Assembly: GCA_012840725.1 (NCBI GenBank)
Contig: DURQ01000001.1
Location: forward strand, 1-54,217
DNA from: Bacillota bacterium
Lineage (GTDB): Bacteria > Bacillota > Limnochordia > Darwinibacteriales > Darwinibacteriaceae
Direction: 5' to 3'
Length of the DNA: 54,217 nucleotides
The translations under genes were made by a program, and so were the position numbers. Shown here one piece after another: positions 42,524 through 52,311 of the stretch. Under the pieces are notes generated by a model that saw only the letters and a list, made by a program, of their open reading frames with translations, did not search any database and was not told the DNA's origin. The first letter of the stretch is position 1. Each line of letters begins with the position of its first letter.

Positions 42524-42551
42524 GAGGACACCGTTGGTGTTCTCCTTTTTT
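42523..42551 (+). terminator. Rho-independent terminator after tsf
   Basis: Ten-base stem GGAGGACACC (42523-42532) / GGTGTTCTCC (42536-42545) with one G-U pair, a 3-base loop, then TTTTTT (42546-42551). The left arm includes the last base of the tsf stop codon. Confidence 0.87.
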
Positions 42552-42587
42552 GCTGGAGGGATCTTTTGCTTTTGGCAGAATTAATAA

Positions 42588-43319
<732 letters not shown>

Positions 43320-43320
43320 G

Positions 43321-43878
43321 ATGATTGGTGAGATTTTGGACGACGGAAAAGCCAGGATGGAAGAGGTTATTAACCGGACCAAGAAAGCCTTTGCCAGCGT
43401 GCGCACGGGCCGCGCCAATCCAGCGCTGCTGGACCGCATCGTGGTTTCCTACTACGGCACCCCCACACCGCTCAATCAAATGGCCAGCGTTACCGTACCC
43501 GAACCCAGGCTTTTGGTGATCACCCCTTGGGACAAAAACTCGATTAAGGATATTGAGAAGGCTATTCTTGCCTCTGATCTGGGCCTGACGCCCAACAATG
43601 ATGGCACGGTGATCCGCCTCGCCATCCCGCCGCTGACCGAGGAGCGCCGCAAGGATCTTGTGCGTCTGGTGCGCAAGGATGCCGAAGACTTCCGCGTTGC
43701 CGTGCGGAACATCAGGCGCGATCTCAACGAGACCGCCAAGAAGCTGGAGAAAGACGGCGACATCTCCGAAGACGATCTGCGCCGGGCTCAGGATGATATC
43801 CAGAAACTGACCGACCGCTACATTGAACAGATCGATGAGCTTCTCAAAGCCAAAGAAAAGGAGATTATGGAGGTTTGA
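43321..43878 (+). CDS. frr: Ribosome recycling factor
   Basis: Splits post-termination ribosomes with EF-G. 185 aa with SVRTGRANPALLD, YYGTPTPLNQMASV, the hinge VTVPEPRLLVITPWDK and the C-terminal coiled coil. ATG 43321 is 1 base after the pyrH stop, with GGAGG in the pyrH end. Confidence 0.97.
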   Translation: MIGEILDDGKARMEEVINRTKKAFASVRTGRANPALLDRIVVSYYGTPTPLNQMASVTVPEPRLLVITPWDKNSIKDIEKAILASDLGLTPNNDGTVIRLAIPPLTEERRKDLVRLVRKDAEDFRVAVRNIRRDLNETAKKLEKDGDISEDDLRRAQDDIQKLTDRYIEQIDELLKAKEKEIMEV

Positions 43879-44111
43879 GCAGGCAGCCAGAGATCTCAGA
43901 TTGGGAGTTCTTAATCGGCTACCCCCTCGAAAGGGCAGAGGAGATCTTGAGGGAAGAAGGAACCTCCTTTCAGGTGGTCTGGACTGCCGCTCCCAAGCAG
44001 AGGGAAGCGGCTTCAGACTCCGATTCCAGTGAGGATGCCTTCGTAATCGCCGTGCGCAGCGGGCCGCCTCTCAGCCTGGTCTGCGCCGTTCAGGATTGGA
44101 CTGTGAACTAG
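43875..44111 (+). CDS. Small conserved-position protein between frr and uppS, function unknown
   Basis: 78 aa. A TTG at 43875 overlaps the frr stop (TTGA). The opening EFLIGYPLERAEEILREEG is reminiscent of a PASTA-like helix/strand, and the end LSLVCAVQDWTVN is like that of small proteins I believe occur at this position in other clostridia. No catalytic motif. The start is uncertain because GGAGG at 43869-43873 is very close to the TTG. It ends just before the uppS Shine-Dalgarno. It is real in the sense of an open frame in operon context, but its function is unknown. Confidence 0.6.
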   Translation: MSRQPEISDWEFLIGYPLERAEEILREEGTSFQVVWTAAPKQREAASDSDSSEDAFVIAVRSGPPLSLVCAVQDWTVN

Positions 44112-44122
44112 GAGGCTGGCGC

Positions 44123-44857
44123 GTGAAAAGAGAAGCGAGTAGTGTTCCCGCACATGTGGCCATCATCATGGATGGCAACGGACGCTGGGCCAAGCGGAGG
44201 GCCCTGCCTCGCTATTTGGGGCACAGAGAAGGAGTCAAGGGCCTTAAGAGGGCAGTGCGCTATGCCGCAAATCGCGGGATCGGTACCCTGACCGTGTACG
44301 CCTTCAGCACCGAAAACTGGAACAGACCAAAGGAAGAGGTTGACTTCCTCTTGGACCTGATGTACAAAGCCTTCGTGCAGGAGATCGAAGAACTGAAGCG
44401 AGAAGGCGCGCGGGTCCGCATGGTGGGTGATCGGGAAAGCCTTTCCGAGGACATCCGGGCCATCTGGATCAAGGCAGAGGAGGTCACCGCCGACAACAGG
44501 CGTTTGACCCTCAATGTGGCCTTCAACTACGGCGGGCGCGCTGAGCTTACCAGAGCCGTCAGAGAACTGGCGGCTCAAGCGCTGCGCGGCGAGATCTCGC
44601 CCGAGGAGATTACCCAGGACCATCTTGCCAGGCACCTTTTCACTTGGCCGAGCCCTGACCCTGATCTGATCATCCGCACCGGAGGCGAGAAGCGCCTCAG
44701 TAACTTCCTGCTCTGGCAGGCAGCTTACAGTGAGCTCTATGTCACTGATGTGCTGTGGCCCGATTTCGATGAGGAAGAGTTTGAGAAGGCCATCCAGGAT
44801 TATCTTAAGCGGGAGCGCCGCTTTGGACAGGTTTCCGCAAAGGAGCAGAAGGAATAG
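44123..44857 (+). CDS. uppS: Undecaprenyl diphosphate synthase UppS
   Basis: cis-prenyltransferase making the C55 lipid carrier for peptidoglycan. 244 aa with HVAIIMDGNGRWA (catalytic Asp of the P-loop), YAFSTENWNRP, FNYGGRAEL and the C-terminal GGEKRLSNFLLWQAAYSEL. The GTG start at 44123 follows AGGAGG at 44110-44115; the open frame from 44096 is not used. The stop is 2 bases before cdsA. Confidence 0.97.
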   Translation: MKREASSVPAHVAIIMDGNGRWAKRRALPRYLGHREGVKGLKRAVRYAANRGIGTLTVYAFSTENWNRPKEEVDFLLDLMYKAFVQEIEELKREGARVRMVGDRESLSEDIRAIWIKAEEVTADNRRLTLNVAFNYGGRAELTRAVRELAAQALRGEISPEEITQDHLARHLFTWPSPDPDLIIRTGGEKRLSNFLLWQAAYSELYVTDVLWPDFDEEEFEKAIQDYLKRERRFGQVSAKEQKE

Positions 44858-44859
44858 CT

Positions 44860-45627
44860 ATGTTGGCACAGCGCGTCGTGACAGCAGTTGTCGGCATCCC
44901 CATCCTACTGGGCGCCCTTTATCTGGGCGGGACCGCCTGGCGTCTGCTGGTGGCTCTGATCGTTGTCCTTGGGCTGTGGGAGTTTGCTTCCTTGGGTGCA
45001 GCCGGCCTGTACCTGGATTTTCTGGCCTTGTCGGGACTATCGTTTTTGGCGGTAACATATAGTGGGGTAGATGGAACGAAGCTGCTCCTTTGGTTCGCCC
45101 TGCAGTTGATCTACTACCTTCTGCGCGCCTCCTTCGGCGGCATGCGCAACTTCGCCGCTGCTGCCAGCCTGTTGGGTGTCTTTTATGTGGCGGGGCTCTA
45201 CAGTTTCTTTGTTCTGGTGCGCGAGCAGTTCGGCCTCACCTGGGCGCTGTTCGGGATCTTGGTCACTTGGGCCACGGACAGCGGTGCCTATTTCGGAGGG
45301 CTCAAATTCGGCCGGCACAAGCTCTGCCCGCAGATCAGCCCAAAGAAGTCTGTGGAGGGAGCCGCATTTGGTTTATTGGGCGGGGCACTGGCGGGTCTAA
45401 TCTTGGCTGCGGTCTTCAATGAACCAGCCCTGCAGATGACCGCGTTCGCCCTTGTGCTTTCGGCCTGCGGCCAGCTCGGAGACCTTGCTGAGTCGGCTTT
45501 GAAGCGCGAGAAGACGGTAAAGGACAGCGGTTCCATACTTCCCGGTCACGGCGGCATCCTTGATCGTTTTGACTCCCTATCATTTGTCTTTCCCGTGTTG
45601 TATGCCATGCTGACTTTCCTGTCCTAG
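44860..45627 (+). CDS. cdsA: Phosphatidate cytidylyltransferase CdsA
   Basis: Membrane enzyme making CDP-diacylglycerol, the precursor of acidic phospholipids. 255 aa, about eight membrane helices. The C-terminal CDP-diacylglycerol signature is present: SALKREKTVKDSGSILPGHGGILDRFDS. Follows uppS by 2 bases with GGAG upstream. Confidence 0.96.
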   Translation: MLAQRVVTAVVGIPILLGALYLGGTAWRLLVALIVVLGLWEFASLGAAGLYLDFLALSGLSFLAVTYSGVDGTKLLLWFALQLIYYLLRASFGGMRNFAAAASLLGVFYVAGLYSFFVLVREQFGLTWALFGILVTWATDSGAYFGGLKFGRHKLCPQISPKKSVEGAAFGLLGGALAGLILAAVFNEPALQMTAFALVLSACGQLGDLAESALKREKTVKDSGSILPGHGGILDRFDSLSFVFPVLYAMLTFLS

Positions 45628-45633
45628 CGGCCC

Positions 45634-46632
45634 GTGACCCCGAAGCGGGGTGCTGTTTTGCTTCCGCCTCTGCTGACGGCCGCCGCAGGCTTCTGTGCAG
45701 CCCTGCTTTTGCTCAAGCTCCTGTTTCCGTATGTGGCCCCGTTCCTGCTCGGCTTGGCCTTGGCCTTGGTGTTGGACGTGCCCGTCAGCTGGCTGGAGTC
45801 CCGGGGCTGGCCGCGCCAGGCCTCGTCATTCTGCCTGGTGGCGCTGGCTTTCCTCGGCCTGCCGGTGCTTGTGGGTTTGTTTATGGTCAAACTGTGGCAG
45901 GAGCTCCAGAGCCTCTTGGACCTTGGTCTTGTGAGCAGATTGAGCAGCGAGTTGGCGGGGCATGTGCGTGGGCTGGCCGAACAGTTCCCCTTTGCGGCGC
46001 AGTGGGACTTTTCTGGCCTTTTTTCACTGCCGCAGTTGCTGTGGAGCTGGGCTTTGGCTATCCCAGATCTTTTTTTGATCTGGACCCTGACCTGCTTCAG
46101 CGCCTGTTTTTTTCTGCGTGACAAGCGCAGGTTGGTCCAGCTTGCCACAGAGCAGCTGCCCAAGCAGCGCGGCATCAGCATGCGTCAGCTTTACCACCGC
46201 ACGTCGGGGGCACTTTGGCACCTTCTGCGCATCCAGCTGCTGCTGGTACTGCTGTCCACCGCTGTGAGCATGCTCTTTTTTTCTTTCCTGCAGTTGCCCT
46301 TTCCGCTTTTGTCCGGCTTTCTGGTGGGCTTCTTCGATCTCTGCCCCGTGCTGGGCCCGGGTTTGATTTACCTCGTTTTAGCAATCATCCAGATTTTCTT
46401 GGGGAACACAAAAACAGCCCTGGCATTGGGCCTGGGTTATCTGGTACTATTACTCTTAAGGCAGTGGGGGGAACCCCATCTCGTGGGTGAGCGCTTGGGC
46501 CTTCACCCCTTGGCGGCACTGCTGGGCGTCTATGCCGGCTTTCGCTTTTGGGGCCCCTTGGGCGCGGTGGTAGGCCCCGTGCTGCTCGTTTTCTTCCAAG
46601 CTTACCTGCGCCAATCGTTCACCTCCAGCTGA
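45634..46632 (+). CDS. AI-2E family (YtvI-like) membrane permease
   Basis: 332 aa, about seven or eight membrane helices with a mid-sequence cytoplasmic loop (about 160-200) and the family's late PxLSGFLVGFFDLCPVLGPG segment. Family members include YtvI of sporulation and AI-2 exporters; substrate unknown. GTG 45634 has no good site; TTG 45658 after GGGGTG is an alternative. A small hairpin, ACCCCG/CGGGGT (45637-45651), lies at the start. Position between cdsA and dxr differs from B. subtilis. Confidence 0.85.
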   Translation: MTPKRGAVLLPPLLTAAAGFCAALLLLKLLFPYVAPFLLGLALALVLDVPVSWLESRGWPRQASSFCLVALAFLGLPVLVGLFMVKLWQELQSLLDLGLVSRLSSELAGHVRGLAEQFPFAAQWDFSGLFSLPQLLWSWALAIPDLFLIWTLTCFSACFFLRDKRRLVQLATEQLPKQRGISMRQLYHRTSGALWHLLRIQLLLVLLSTAVSMLFFSFLQLPFPLLSGFLVGFFDLCPVLGPGLIYLVLAIIQIFLGNTKTALALGLGYLVLLLLRQWGEPHLVGERLGLHPLAALLGVYAGFRFWGPLGAVVGPVLLVFFQAYLRQSFTSS

Positions 46633-46647
46633 AGAAAGGGTTTGGTC

Positions 46648-47775
46648 ATGCCTAACGTAGTGATTCTCGGTTCCACGGGTTCAATCGGTACCCAAACGCT
46701 GGATGTCATCCGAAGCCTTCCTGGGTTTAAGGTTCTCGGCTTGGCGGCAGGGAAGAACGCCGACCTGCTCCGGAAGCAGATCGCCGAGTTCCGCCCCCGG
46801 TTTGCCAGCCTCTTGGACCCGGAGCAGGCCGATTGCCTGACCGAAGAGTTTGGTATACCCGTGTACAGCGACGCCAAGGCCGTGCTGGAGATGGTTACCG
46901 ACCCGCGCTGCGATCTCCTGGTGACAGCGGTGGTGGGCGCTGCCGGCCTTATGCCCACCCTGGCCGCGCTGCAGGCGGGAAAACGGGTGGCGCTGGCCAA
47001 CAAAGAGACTCTGGTGATCGGCGGGCACCTGGTCATGAAATACCGGGAGCAGATTGTGCCCATCGACTCTGAACACAGTGCCCTCTGGCAGCTGTTCACC
47101 GGGAGGCGCGAGCAGATCTCTGAGATCATCCTCACCGCCTCCGGGGGTCCTTTCAGGACCTATACCGGCGACCTTTCCAGTGTTACCGTTGAGCAGGCCC
47201 TAGCCCATCCCAGCTGGCGGATGGGGGGCAAGATCACCATCGACTCCGCGACCTTGATGAACAAGGGTTTTGAGGTCATTGAGGCTCACTGGCTTTTCGA
47301 CTTCCCCTACGAAGAGATCCATGTGGTGATCCACCCCGAAAGCATCGTGCATTCCCTGGTTAGGCAGAAGGACGGGTCCCTTTTGGCGCAGCTCGGCACT
47401 ACGGATATGCGCCTGCCCATCCAGTACGCCCTGACCTATCCCAACCTGAGAGAATCCAGCGTCACTCCTCTGGACCTGGCAGCCGTGGGGCATCTGACCT
47501 TTGCCCAGGTGGACCATGGACGTTTCCCCAGCCTAGGGCTGGCCTACGAAGCGGGGCAGAGCGGCGGTGCGAAGCCAATTGCCCTAAATGCCGCGAATGA
47601 AGAGGCGGTCCAGGCATTCCTGCAGGGCCGCATCCGCTTCACACAGATACCGGAAATCGTGCGCTCCGTGATGGAGCAGTTCCCAGGGCAATCTTCCCCG
47701 GGGCTGGAGGAAATACTAGCCATAGATGCCGAAGCCCGTGATCAGGCACGAACCTGCATGGGCTGGAGAGGATGA
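46648..47775 (+). CDS. dxr: 1-deoxy-D-xylulose 5-phosphate reductoisomerase
   Basis: NADPH enzyme of the MEP isoprenoid pathway. 375 aa. N-terminal NADPH site GSTGSIG (8-14), ALANKETLVIGG, DSEHSA (metal-binding acidic residues), ASGGPFR, LMNKGFEVIEAHWLF and HPESIVHSLV. ATG 46648 is preferred to TTG 46642. Its 3' end lies 4 bases before rseP. Together with ispG it is part of isoprenoid supply. Confidence 0.97.
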   Translation: MPNVVILGSTGSIGTQTLDVIRSLPGFKVLGLAAGKNADLLRKQIAEFRPRFASLLDPEQADCLTEEFGIPVYSDAKAVLEMVTDPRCDLLVTAVVGAAGLMPTLAALQAGKRVALANKETLVIGGHLVMKYREQIVPIDSEHSALWQLFTGRREQISEIILTASGGPFRTYTGDLSSVTVEQALAHPSWRMGGKITIDSATLMNKGFEVIEAHWLFDFPYEEIHVVIHPESIVHSLVRQKDGSLLAQLGTTDMRLPIQYALTYPNLRESSVTPLDLAAVGHLTFAQVDHGRFPSLGLAYEAGQSGGAKPIALNAANEEAVQAFLQGRIRFTQIPEIVRSVMEQFPGQSSPGLEEILAIDAEARDQARTCMGWRG

Positions 47776-47779
47776 GAAT

Positions 47780-48811
47780 ATGGTCACCTTAGTCGCGTTT
47801 GTGGTCGTTTTTGGCACCATAGTACTGGTCCACGAGTTGGGCCACTTCCTGGTAGCCAAGGCTGCGGGGATCCGCGTATATGAGTTTTCTGTAGGCTTTG
47901 GTCCCGCTCTGGCCAGTACGACCCGGCGGGGAACCAAGTATTCACTGCGGATCGTGCCCCTGGGCGGGTTTGTGAAGATGGCGGGCATGGACGAGCCGGC
48001 AGACCCGGAGGAGAGCGTGCCCGACGATGACCCGGGGAGCTTCCAGAGCAAGAGCCTGCCTCTGCGTCTGGGCACCATCGCAGCCGGGCCCCTCATGAAC
48101 TTCGTCTTTGCTGCTTGTTTATTCGTCCTCTATTTCATGTTCGTGATCGTCCCGCCGATGATCACCAATGTGGAACCTGGTTCGCCGGCGGAGATCGCCG
48201 GGCTGCTGCCGGGGGACATCTTTGTCAGCATCGACGGCCAGGTTGTTGATGAAGCGGATCAGATAGTGGCGCTGATCCAGGCTGCTGCCGGGCAGGAATT
48301 GGAGATCGTTGTACGCCGGCAGGATAGCCTCGTAACCCTTCGGGCCGTTCCCGCGGAGGTCAGCGGTCAGGGGCGCCTGGGCATCGGCATCGGGGATGCC
48401 AAACCCCGCTACCCCTTCTTGACCAGCGTACGGGCGGCGGTGGTCCAAACCTGGCGCCTGGCAGTGCAGCTGGTTAAGGACATCGGCAGTATCATCACCG
48501 GAAAGCAGCAGGCAGATATCCGCGGGCCGATCGGGATTGCCCAGATGGTGGGGGAAACGGCCCGTTCCGGGATATGGCAGCTCCTCCTGCTGGCGATTGT
48601 GCTTAACATCAACCTCGGGCTGCTCAACCTCCTTCCCGTGCCTATCCTGGACGGCGGCTGGCTGCTGATCCTCATCCTCGAAGCGCTGCGCGGGAAGCCC
48701 TTAGCACCAGAAACCAGGGGTATCGCCCAGTTCATCGGCTTGGCACTGCTGATCATGCTTATGCTCTTTGCCACGTTCAAAGATCTAGCTCGTTTCAGCT
48801 TGTTTTCGTGA
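47780..48811 (+). CDS. rseP: Site-2 protease RseP (RasP)
   Basis: Intramembrane zinc metalloprotease for regulated proteolysis of anti-sigma factors and signal-peptide remnants. 343 aa: zinc-binding HELGH (18-22) in the first membrane helix, conserved GFGP and GGFVKMAGMDEP, a PDZ domain (about 120-195, VEPGSPAEIAGLLPGDIFVSIDG), and the third zinc ligand region LDGGWLLILILEA. ATG 47780 is preferred to 47726 because of GAGAGGATGA upstream. Order cdsA-dxr-rseP-proS-polC is that of B. subtilis. Confidence 0.96.
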   Translation: MVTLVAFVVVFGTIVLVHELGHFLVAKAAGIRVYEFSVGFGPALASTTRRGTKYSLRIVPLGGFVKMAGMDEPADPEESVPDDDPGSFQSKSLPLRLGTIAAGPLMNFVFAACLFVLYFMFVIVPPMITNVEPGSPAEIAGLLPGDIFVSIDGQVVDEADQIVALIQAAAGQELEIVVRRQDSLVTLRAVPAEVSGQGRLGIGIGDAKPRYPFLTSVRAAVVQTWRLAVQLVKDIGSIITGKQQADIRGPIGIAQMVGETARSGIWQLLLLAIVLNINLGLLNLLPVPILDGGWLLILILEALRGKPLAPETRGIAQFIGLALLIMLMLFATFKDLARFSLFS

Positions 48812-48824
48812 TGGAGTGGTGACT

Positions 48825-49886
48825 ATGCGGGAAAAGACTAGGCAGGTCATGGTTGGCAGTGTTCCCATCGGTGGCGGCGCCCCCATCACGGTGCAGTCCA
48901 TGGCCAACACGGACACGCGTGATGCGGCGGCCACGTTGGCGCAGATCGGGGCCCTGAGCGAGGCTGGGTGTGATATCGTCAGGGTGGCGGTGCCTGATCA
49001 GGCAGCGGCCGAGGCCCTTTTCACCCTGGTCAAGAAGAGCCCCGTTCCCCTTGTGGCCGATATCCACTTTGACTATCGGTTGGCTCTGAAGGCTCTTGAA
49101 GCAGGGATCCATAAGCTCCGCCTCAACCCGGGGAACATCGGCGACGAACGAAAAGTAAGGGAAGTGGTCCGCGCTGCAGAGGAGCGGCGGGTACCGATCC
49201 GCATCGGCGTGAACTCTGGTTCGGTTCCCAGACATCTGCTTGAGCGCCACGGGCGTACGGCCACGGCCATGGTGGAAAGCGCCCTTGAACATGTGGCCAT
49301 CTTCGAAAGGCTAGGGTTTTACGACATCGTCATCTCCGTGAAGGCAACGGACATAGACCTTACGATCCAAGCGTACGAAGAACTCAGCCGCAGGGTACCT
49401 TACCCTCTCCATGTGGGCATCACCGAAGCGGGTACGAAGTGGTTTGGTACCATCAAGTCTGCAGCGGGACTGGGAGCCCTGTTATCCAGAGGCATCGGTG
49501 ACACGCTGAGGGTGTCGCTCACGGCGGATCCTGTGGAAGAAGTAAAGGTAGGATGGGCCATCCTTTCCGCCATGGACCTGCGCCGGCGCGGGCCGGTCTT
49601 CATATCCTGTCCAACCTGTGGAAGAACGGAAATCGATCTGGAAGGAATAGCGCAGGAAGTGGAGAACCGTTTAGGTGACTTCCCGCTTCCGATCACCATC
49701 GCCATCATGGGCTGCGTGGTCAACGGGCCCGGCGAGGGCAGCCACGCTGATCTGGGTATCTGCGGCGGCAAGGGCGTCGGGATGATCTTCCGCCGCGGCG
49801 AGATTGTCCGGCGGGTGCCGGAAGAGGAACTTGTGGACGCCCTCGTTGCGGAAGCAAATAGACTGCTGGAAAAGGATAGGGGATAG
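48825..49886 (+). CDS. ispG: 4-hydroxy-3-methylbut-2-en-1-yl diphosphate synthase IspG (GcpE)
   Basis: Iron-sulfur enzyme of the MEP pathway. 353 aa. Three [4Fe-4S] cysteines: Cys262 and Cys265 (SCPTCGR) and Cys297 (GCVVNGPGE); TIM-barrel core with VQSMANTDTRD and RIGVNSGSV. ATG 48825 is preferred to GTG 48816. It sits between rseP and proS, an insertion relative to B. subtilis but common in clostridia. Confidence 0.97.
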   Translation: MREKTRQVMVGSVPIGGGAPITVQSMANTDTRDAAATLAQIGALSEAGCDIVRVAVPDQAAAEALFTLVKKSPVPLVADIHFDYRLALKALEAGIHKLRLNPGNIGDERKVREVVRAAEERRVPIRIGVNSGSVPRHLLERHGRTATAMVESALEHVAIFERLGFYDIVISVKATDIDLTIQAYEELSRRVPYPLHVGITEAGTKWFGTIKSAAGLGALLSRGIGDTLRVSLTADPVEEVKVGWAILSAMDLRRRGPVFISCPTCGRTEIDLEGIAQEVENRLGDFPLPITIAIMGCVVNGPGEGSHADLGICGGKGVGMIFRRGEIVRRVPEEELVDALVAEANRLLEKDRG

Positions 49887-49889
49887 AAC

Positions 49890-51605
49890 ATGCTCATGTC
49901 GCAGCTTTACGCGCCAACACTACGTGAGACGCCTGCAGAGGCTGAACTGGTCAGCCATCAGCTGATGCTCCGGGCCGGCTTTATGAGAAGGTCCGCCTCT
50001 GGGATGTACACCTTTCTCCCTCTGGGGCTGCGGGTAATCCGGAAAGTTGAACAGATCATTCGGGAAGAGATGAACGCCATAATGGGCCAAGAAGTGCTCA
50101 TGCCCATCGTTCAGCCGGCGGAGCTGTGGCAGGAGTCGGGACGCTGGGGTGATTACGGCGCTGAGATGTTCAGGCTGCAGGACCGGAACGGGCGCCAGTT
50201 CTGTTTGGGCCCCACCCACGAAGAACTGATCACGGCCCTGGTCCGCTCCGAGGTGCGTTCCTACAGGCAGCTGCCTCTGCGCCTGTATCAAATCCAGAAT
50301 AAGTATCGAGATGAGATCAGGCCCCGTTTCGGGCTTATGCGCGGCCGCGAGTTCATCATGAAGGATATGTACTCCTTTGACAAGGACGAAGAAGGGCTGG
50401 ATGCCAGCTACTGGGCTGCTTACCATGCCTACGAACGGATCTTCAAACGGTGCGGCCTTGAAGTTCATCCTGTGGAAGCCGATTCCGGCGCCATCGGTGG
50501 CGACGTCACCCACGAATTCATGGTCCTCGCTGAGGCGGGAGAAGACTTCGTCCTCTTCTGCCCGGACTGCGGATATGCAGCCAATGTGGAACGGGCCGAG
50601 GGTGTTGACCAACCGGGAGAAGCTCCACAAGATGATCTCCAGCCCCTTGAAGAAGTGGCAACGCCGAAGATCAGTACCATCAACCAGCTCTGCGCGTTCT
50701 TGAACAGAGAACCAAAGGACTGCATCAAAACCCTGATATACCTGGCTGATGGAAAGCCTGTAGCCGCTCTGGTGCGGGGCGATCACAACCTCAATGAAAT
50801 CAAACTGCGCAAGCTCCTGAAGTGCCAGGTGCTTGAACTGGCCGATGCCGAGACTATTGGGCGAGTTACGGGGGCGCCCGTAGGCTTTGCTGGTCCCGTT
50901 GGTCTCCAGGTGCCTCTGTACGCCGATTTCGCGGTGAGGCAGACAGTGAACGCCGTTGTGGGTGCTAACAAGCAGGACTACCATCTGCTCAACGCCAATT
51001 TGGGCCGGGATTTCGTGGTAACCACCTTCGCCGACCTGAGGGAGGCCCAACCGGGCGATCCCTGTCCGCGCTGCTCCGGAATTCTGGAAGGGGCGCGGGG
51101 AATTGAGGTGGGTCAGGTGTTCAAGCTGGGAACCAAGTACTCCAAGGCCATGGGGGCGACTTTCCTCAAGGAAGACGGCGTGGAAACGCCTCTGATCATG
51201 GGCTGTTACGGTATCGGCGTTGGCCGGACTGTGGCTGCGGTAATCGAGAAGAACCACGATGACGATGGTATCGTCTGGCCTATCAGCATCGCACCGTACC
51301 ATGTCGTCATCGTTCCAGTAAGCATGAAGGATCCTGTCCAGGCGGAGGCCGCCCAGAAACTCTACAATGAGCTGGTCGCAGCGGGAATAGAGACTGTTCT
51401 GGATGACCGTGACGAGCGCCCGGGCGTTAAGTTCAAAGACGCTGACCTGATTGGTTTCCCGATCAGGGTCACCGTTGGACCGAAATCCCTGGAGAAGGGC
51501 GAGTTAGAGATTGTAATCCGGCGGACCAAAGAGGTGAGAAGCCTGCCGGTGGACCAAGTTCTCGCTGCTATCCGGGAGATCGTGGAGGGCGGAGATCTAG
51601 GGTGA
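49890..51605 (+). CDS. proS: Prolyl-tRNA synthetase
   Basis: Charges tRNA-Pro. 571 aa, the bacterial type: class II motifs (RASGMYTFLPLG, RPRFGLMRGREFIMKDMYSFD), a YbaK-like editing domain inserted at about 225-405, the catalytic GCYGIGVGRTVAA motif 3, and an anticodon-binding C-terminus (about 470-571). ATG 49890 or ATG 49896 are both possible. Stop overlaps the glycosyltransferase GTG (GTGA). Confidence 0.97.
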   Translation: MLMSQLYAPTLRETPAEAELVSHQLMLRAGFMRRSASGMYTFLPLGLRVIRKVEQIIREEMNAIMGQEVLMPIVQPAELWQESGRWGDYGAEMFRLQDRNGRQFCLGPTHEELITALVRSEVRSYRQLPLRLYQIQNKYRDEIRPRFGLMRGREFIMKDMYSFDKDEEGLDASYWAAYHAYERIFKRCGLEVHPVEADSGAIGGDVTHEFMVLAEAGEDFVLFCPDCGYAANVERAEGVDQPGEAPQDDLQPLEEVATPKISTINQLCAFLNREPKDCIKTLIYLADGKPVAALVRGDHNLNEIKLRKLLKCQVLELADAETIGRVTGAPVGFAGPVGLQVPLYADFAVRQTVNAVVGANKQDYHLLNANLGRDFVVTTFADLREAQPGDPCPRCSGILEGARGIEVGQVFKLGTKYSKAMGATFLKEDGVETPLIMGCYGIGVGRTVAAVIEKNHDDDGIVWPISIAPYHVVIVPVSMKDPVQAEAAQKLYNELVAAGIETVLDDRDERPGVKFKDADLIGFPIRVTVGPKSLEKGELEIVIRRTKEVRSLPVDQVLAAIREIVEGGDLG

Positions 51606-52228
51606 GAACAGCCGCGATCGTTCCGGCTTACAACGAAGAACAGACCATAGGACAGGTAGTTGAGGCACTGCTGGGGTGTCAGTTGCTCGATGAGATCATC
51701 GTCGTCAGCGATGGCTCAGATGATCGCACCGCAGAAGTGGCTCGCAGGTACCCAGTAAGAGTAGTGGAGTTGGTCGAGAATGTCGGCAAGGGCGGGGCAA
51801 TGAAGGCAGGGGCCGATGCGACCACCTGCGAGGTGCTCCTGTTTGTTGATGCGGATTTGGTGGGCCTAAACCGAGAACACATCGAGGCGCTTCTCGAGCC
51901 AGTGCTTTCGGGCAGGACAGAGATGAGTATCGGAGTTTTTTCTGAAGGAAGGCTCACAACGGACCTGGCGCAGAAGATCGCACCGTCCCTCTCGGGTCAG
52001 AGAGCGATGCGCAAGGATCTTTTCGACCGGGTACCCAAGCTGGAACACAGCGGTTACGGAGTGGAAATAGCCCTGACTCAGTTCGCAGAACGAAATGGCA
52101 TTGATGTCGTGCGCGTGCCCCTTCCCACTGTTTCCCAGGTGATGAAAGAGGAGAAGCGGGGTTTGGTCAAGGGACTCTGCGCCCGCATGAAGATGTACTG
52201 GGATATAGTGCGTTCTCTGCGCATTTAG
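51602..52228 (+). CDS. Family-2 glycosyltransferase
   Basis: 208 aa, a compact GT-A fold with no membrane helix: N-terminal AAIVPAYNEEQTIG, IIVVSDGSDDRTAEVARRY, and the metal-binding DAD (83-85, LLFVDADLVG). Substrate unknown; small GT2 enzymes often transfer hexose to a lipid or phosphate acceptor. GTG 51602 overlaps the proS stop as GTGA. The position between proS and polC is an insertion relative to B. subtilis. Confidence 0.88.
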   Translation: MRTAAIVPAYNEEQTIGQVVEALLGCQLLDEIIVVSDGSDDRTAEVARRYPVRVVELVENVGKGGAMKAGADATTCEVLLFVDADLVGLNREHIEALLEPVLSGRTEMSIGVFSEGRLTTDLAQKIAPSLSGQRAMRKDLFDRVPKLEHSGYGVEIALTQFAERNGIDVVRVPLPTVSQVMKEEKRGLVKGLCARMKMYWDIVRSLRI

Positions 52229-52231
52229 CCT

Positions 52232-52298
52232 GTCCCTATTTTGGGCCCCTCGCAGGCTGCGTACCGTTTGGTCGCGCGGTTTTGTGGGGGACTTTTTT
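52232..52298 (+). terminator. Possible weak terminator or attenuator before polC
   Basis: GTCCC (52232-52236) can pair with GGGAC (52288-52292), followed by TTTTTT (52293-52298), enclosing a 51-base region with smaller hairpins. The closing stem is short, so the call is tentative. The 83-base gap between the glycosyltransferase and polC holds nothing else that I recognise. Confidence 0.3.
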
Positions 52299-52311
52299 GG
52301 GAGGTGGATTG

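Noticed and set aside
45637-45655. Terminator after cdsA
   Set aside because: ACCCCG/CGGGGT has only a six-base stem and no proper T-tract, and it lies within the next coding region if GTG 45634 is used.
49920-51302. Long open frame (460 codons) on the minus strand opposite proS
   Set aside because: Lies wholly opposite a gene with perfect family motifs; its translation has no recognisable family, and open antisense frames are common at this G+C.
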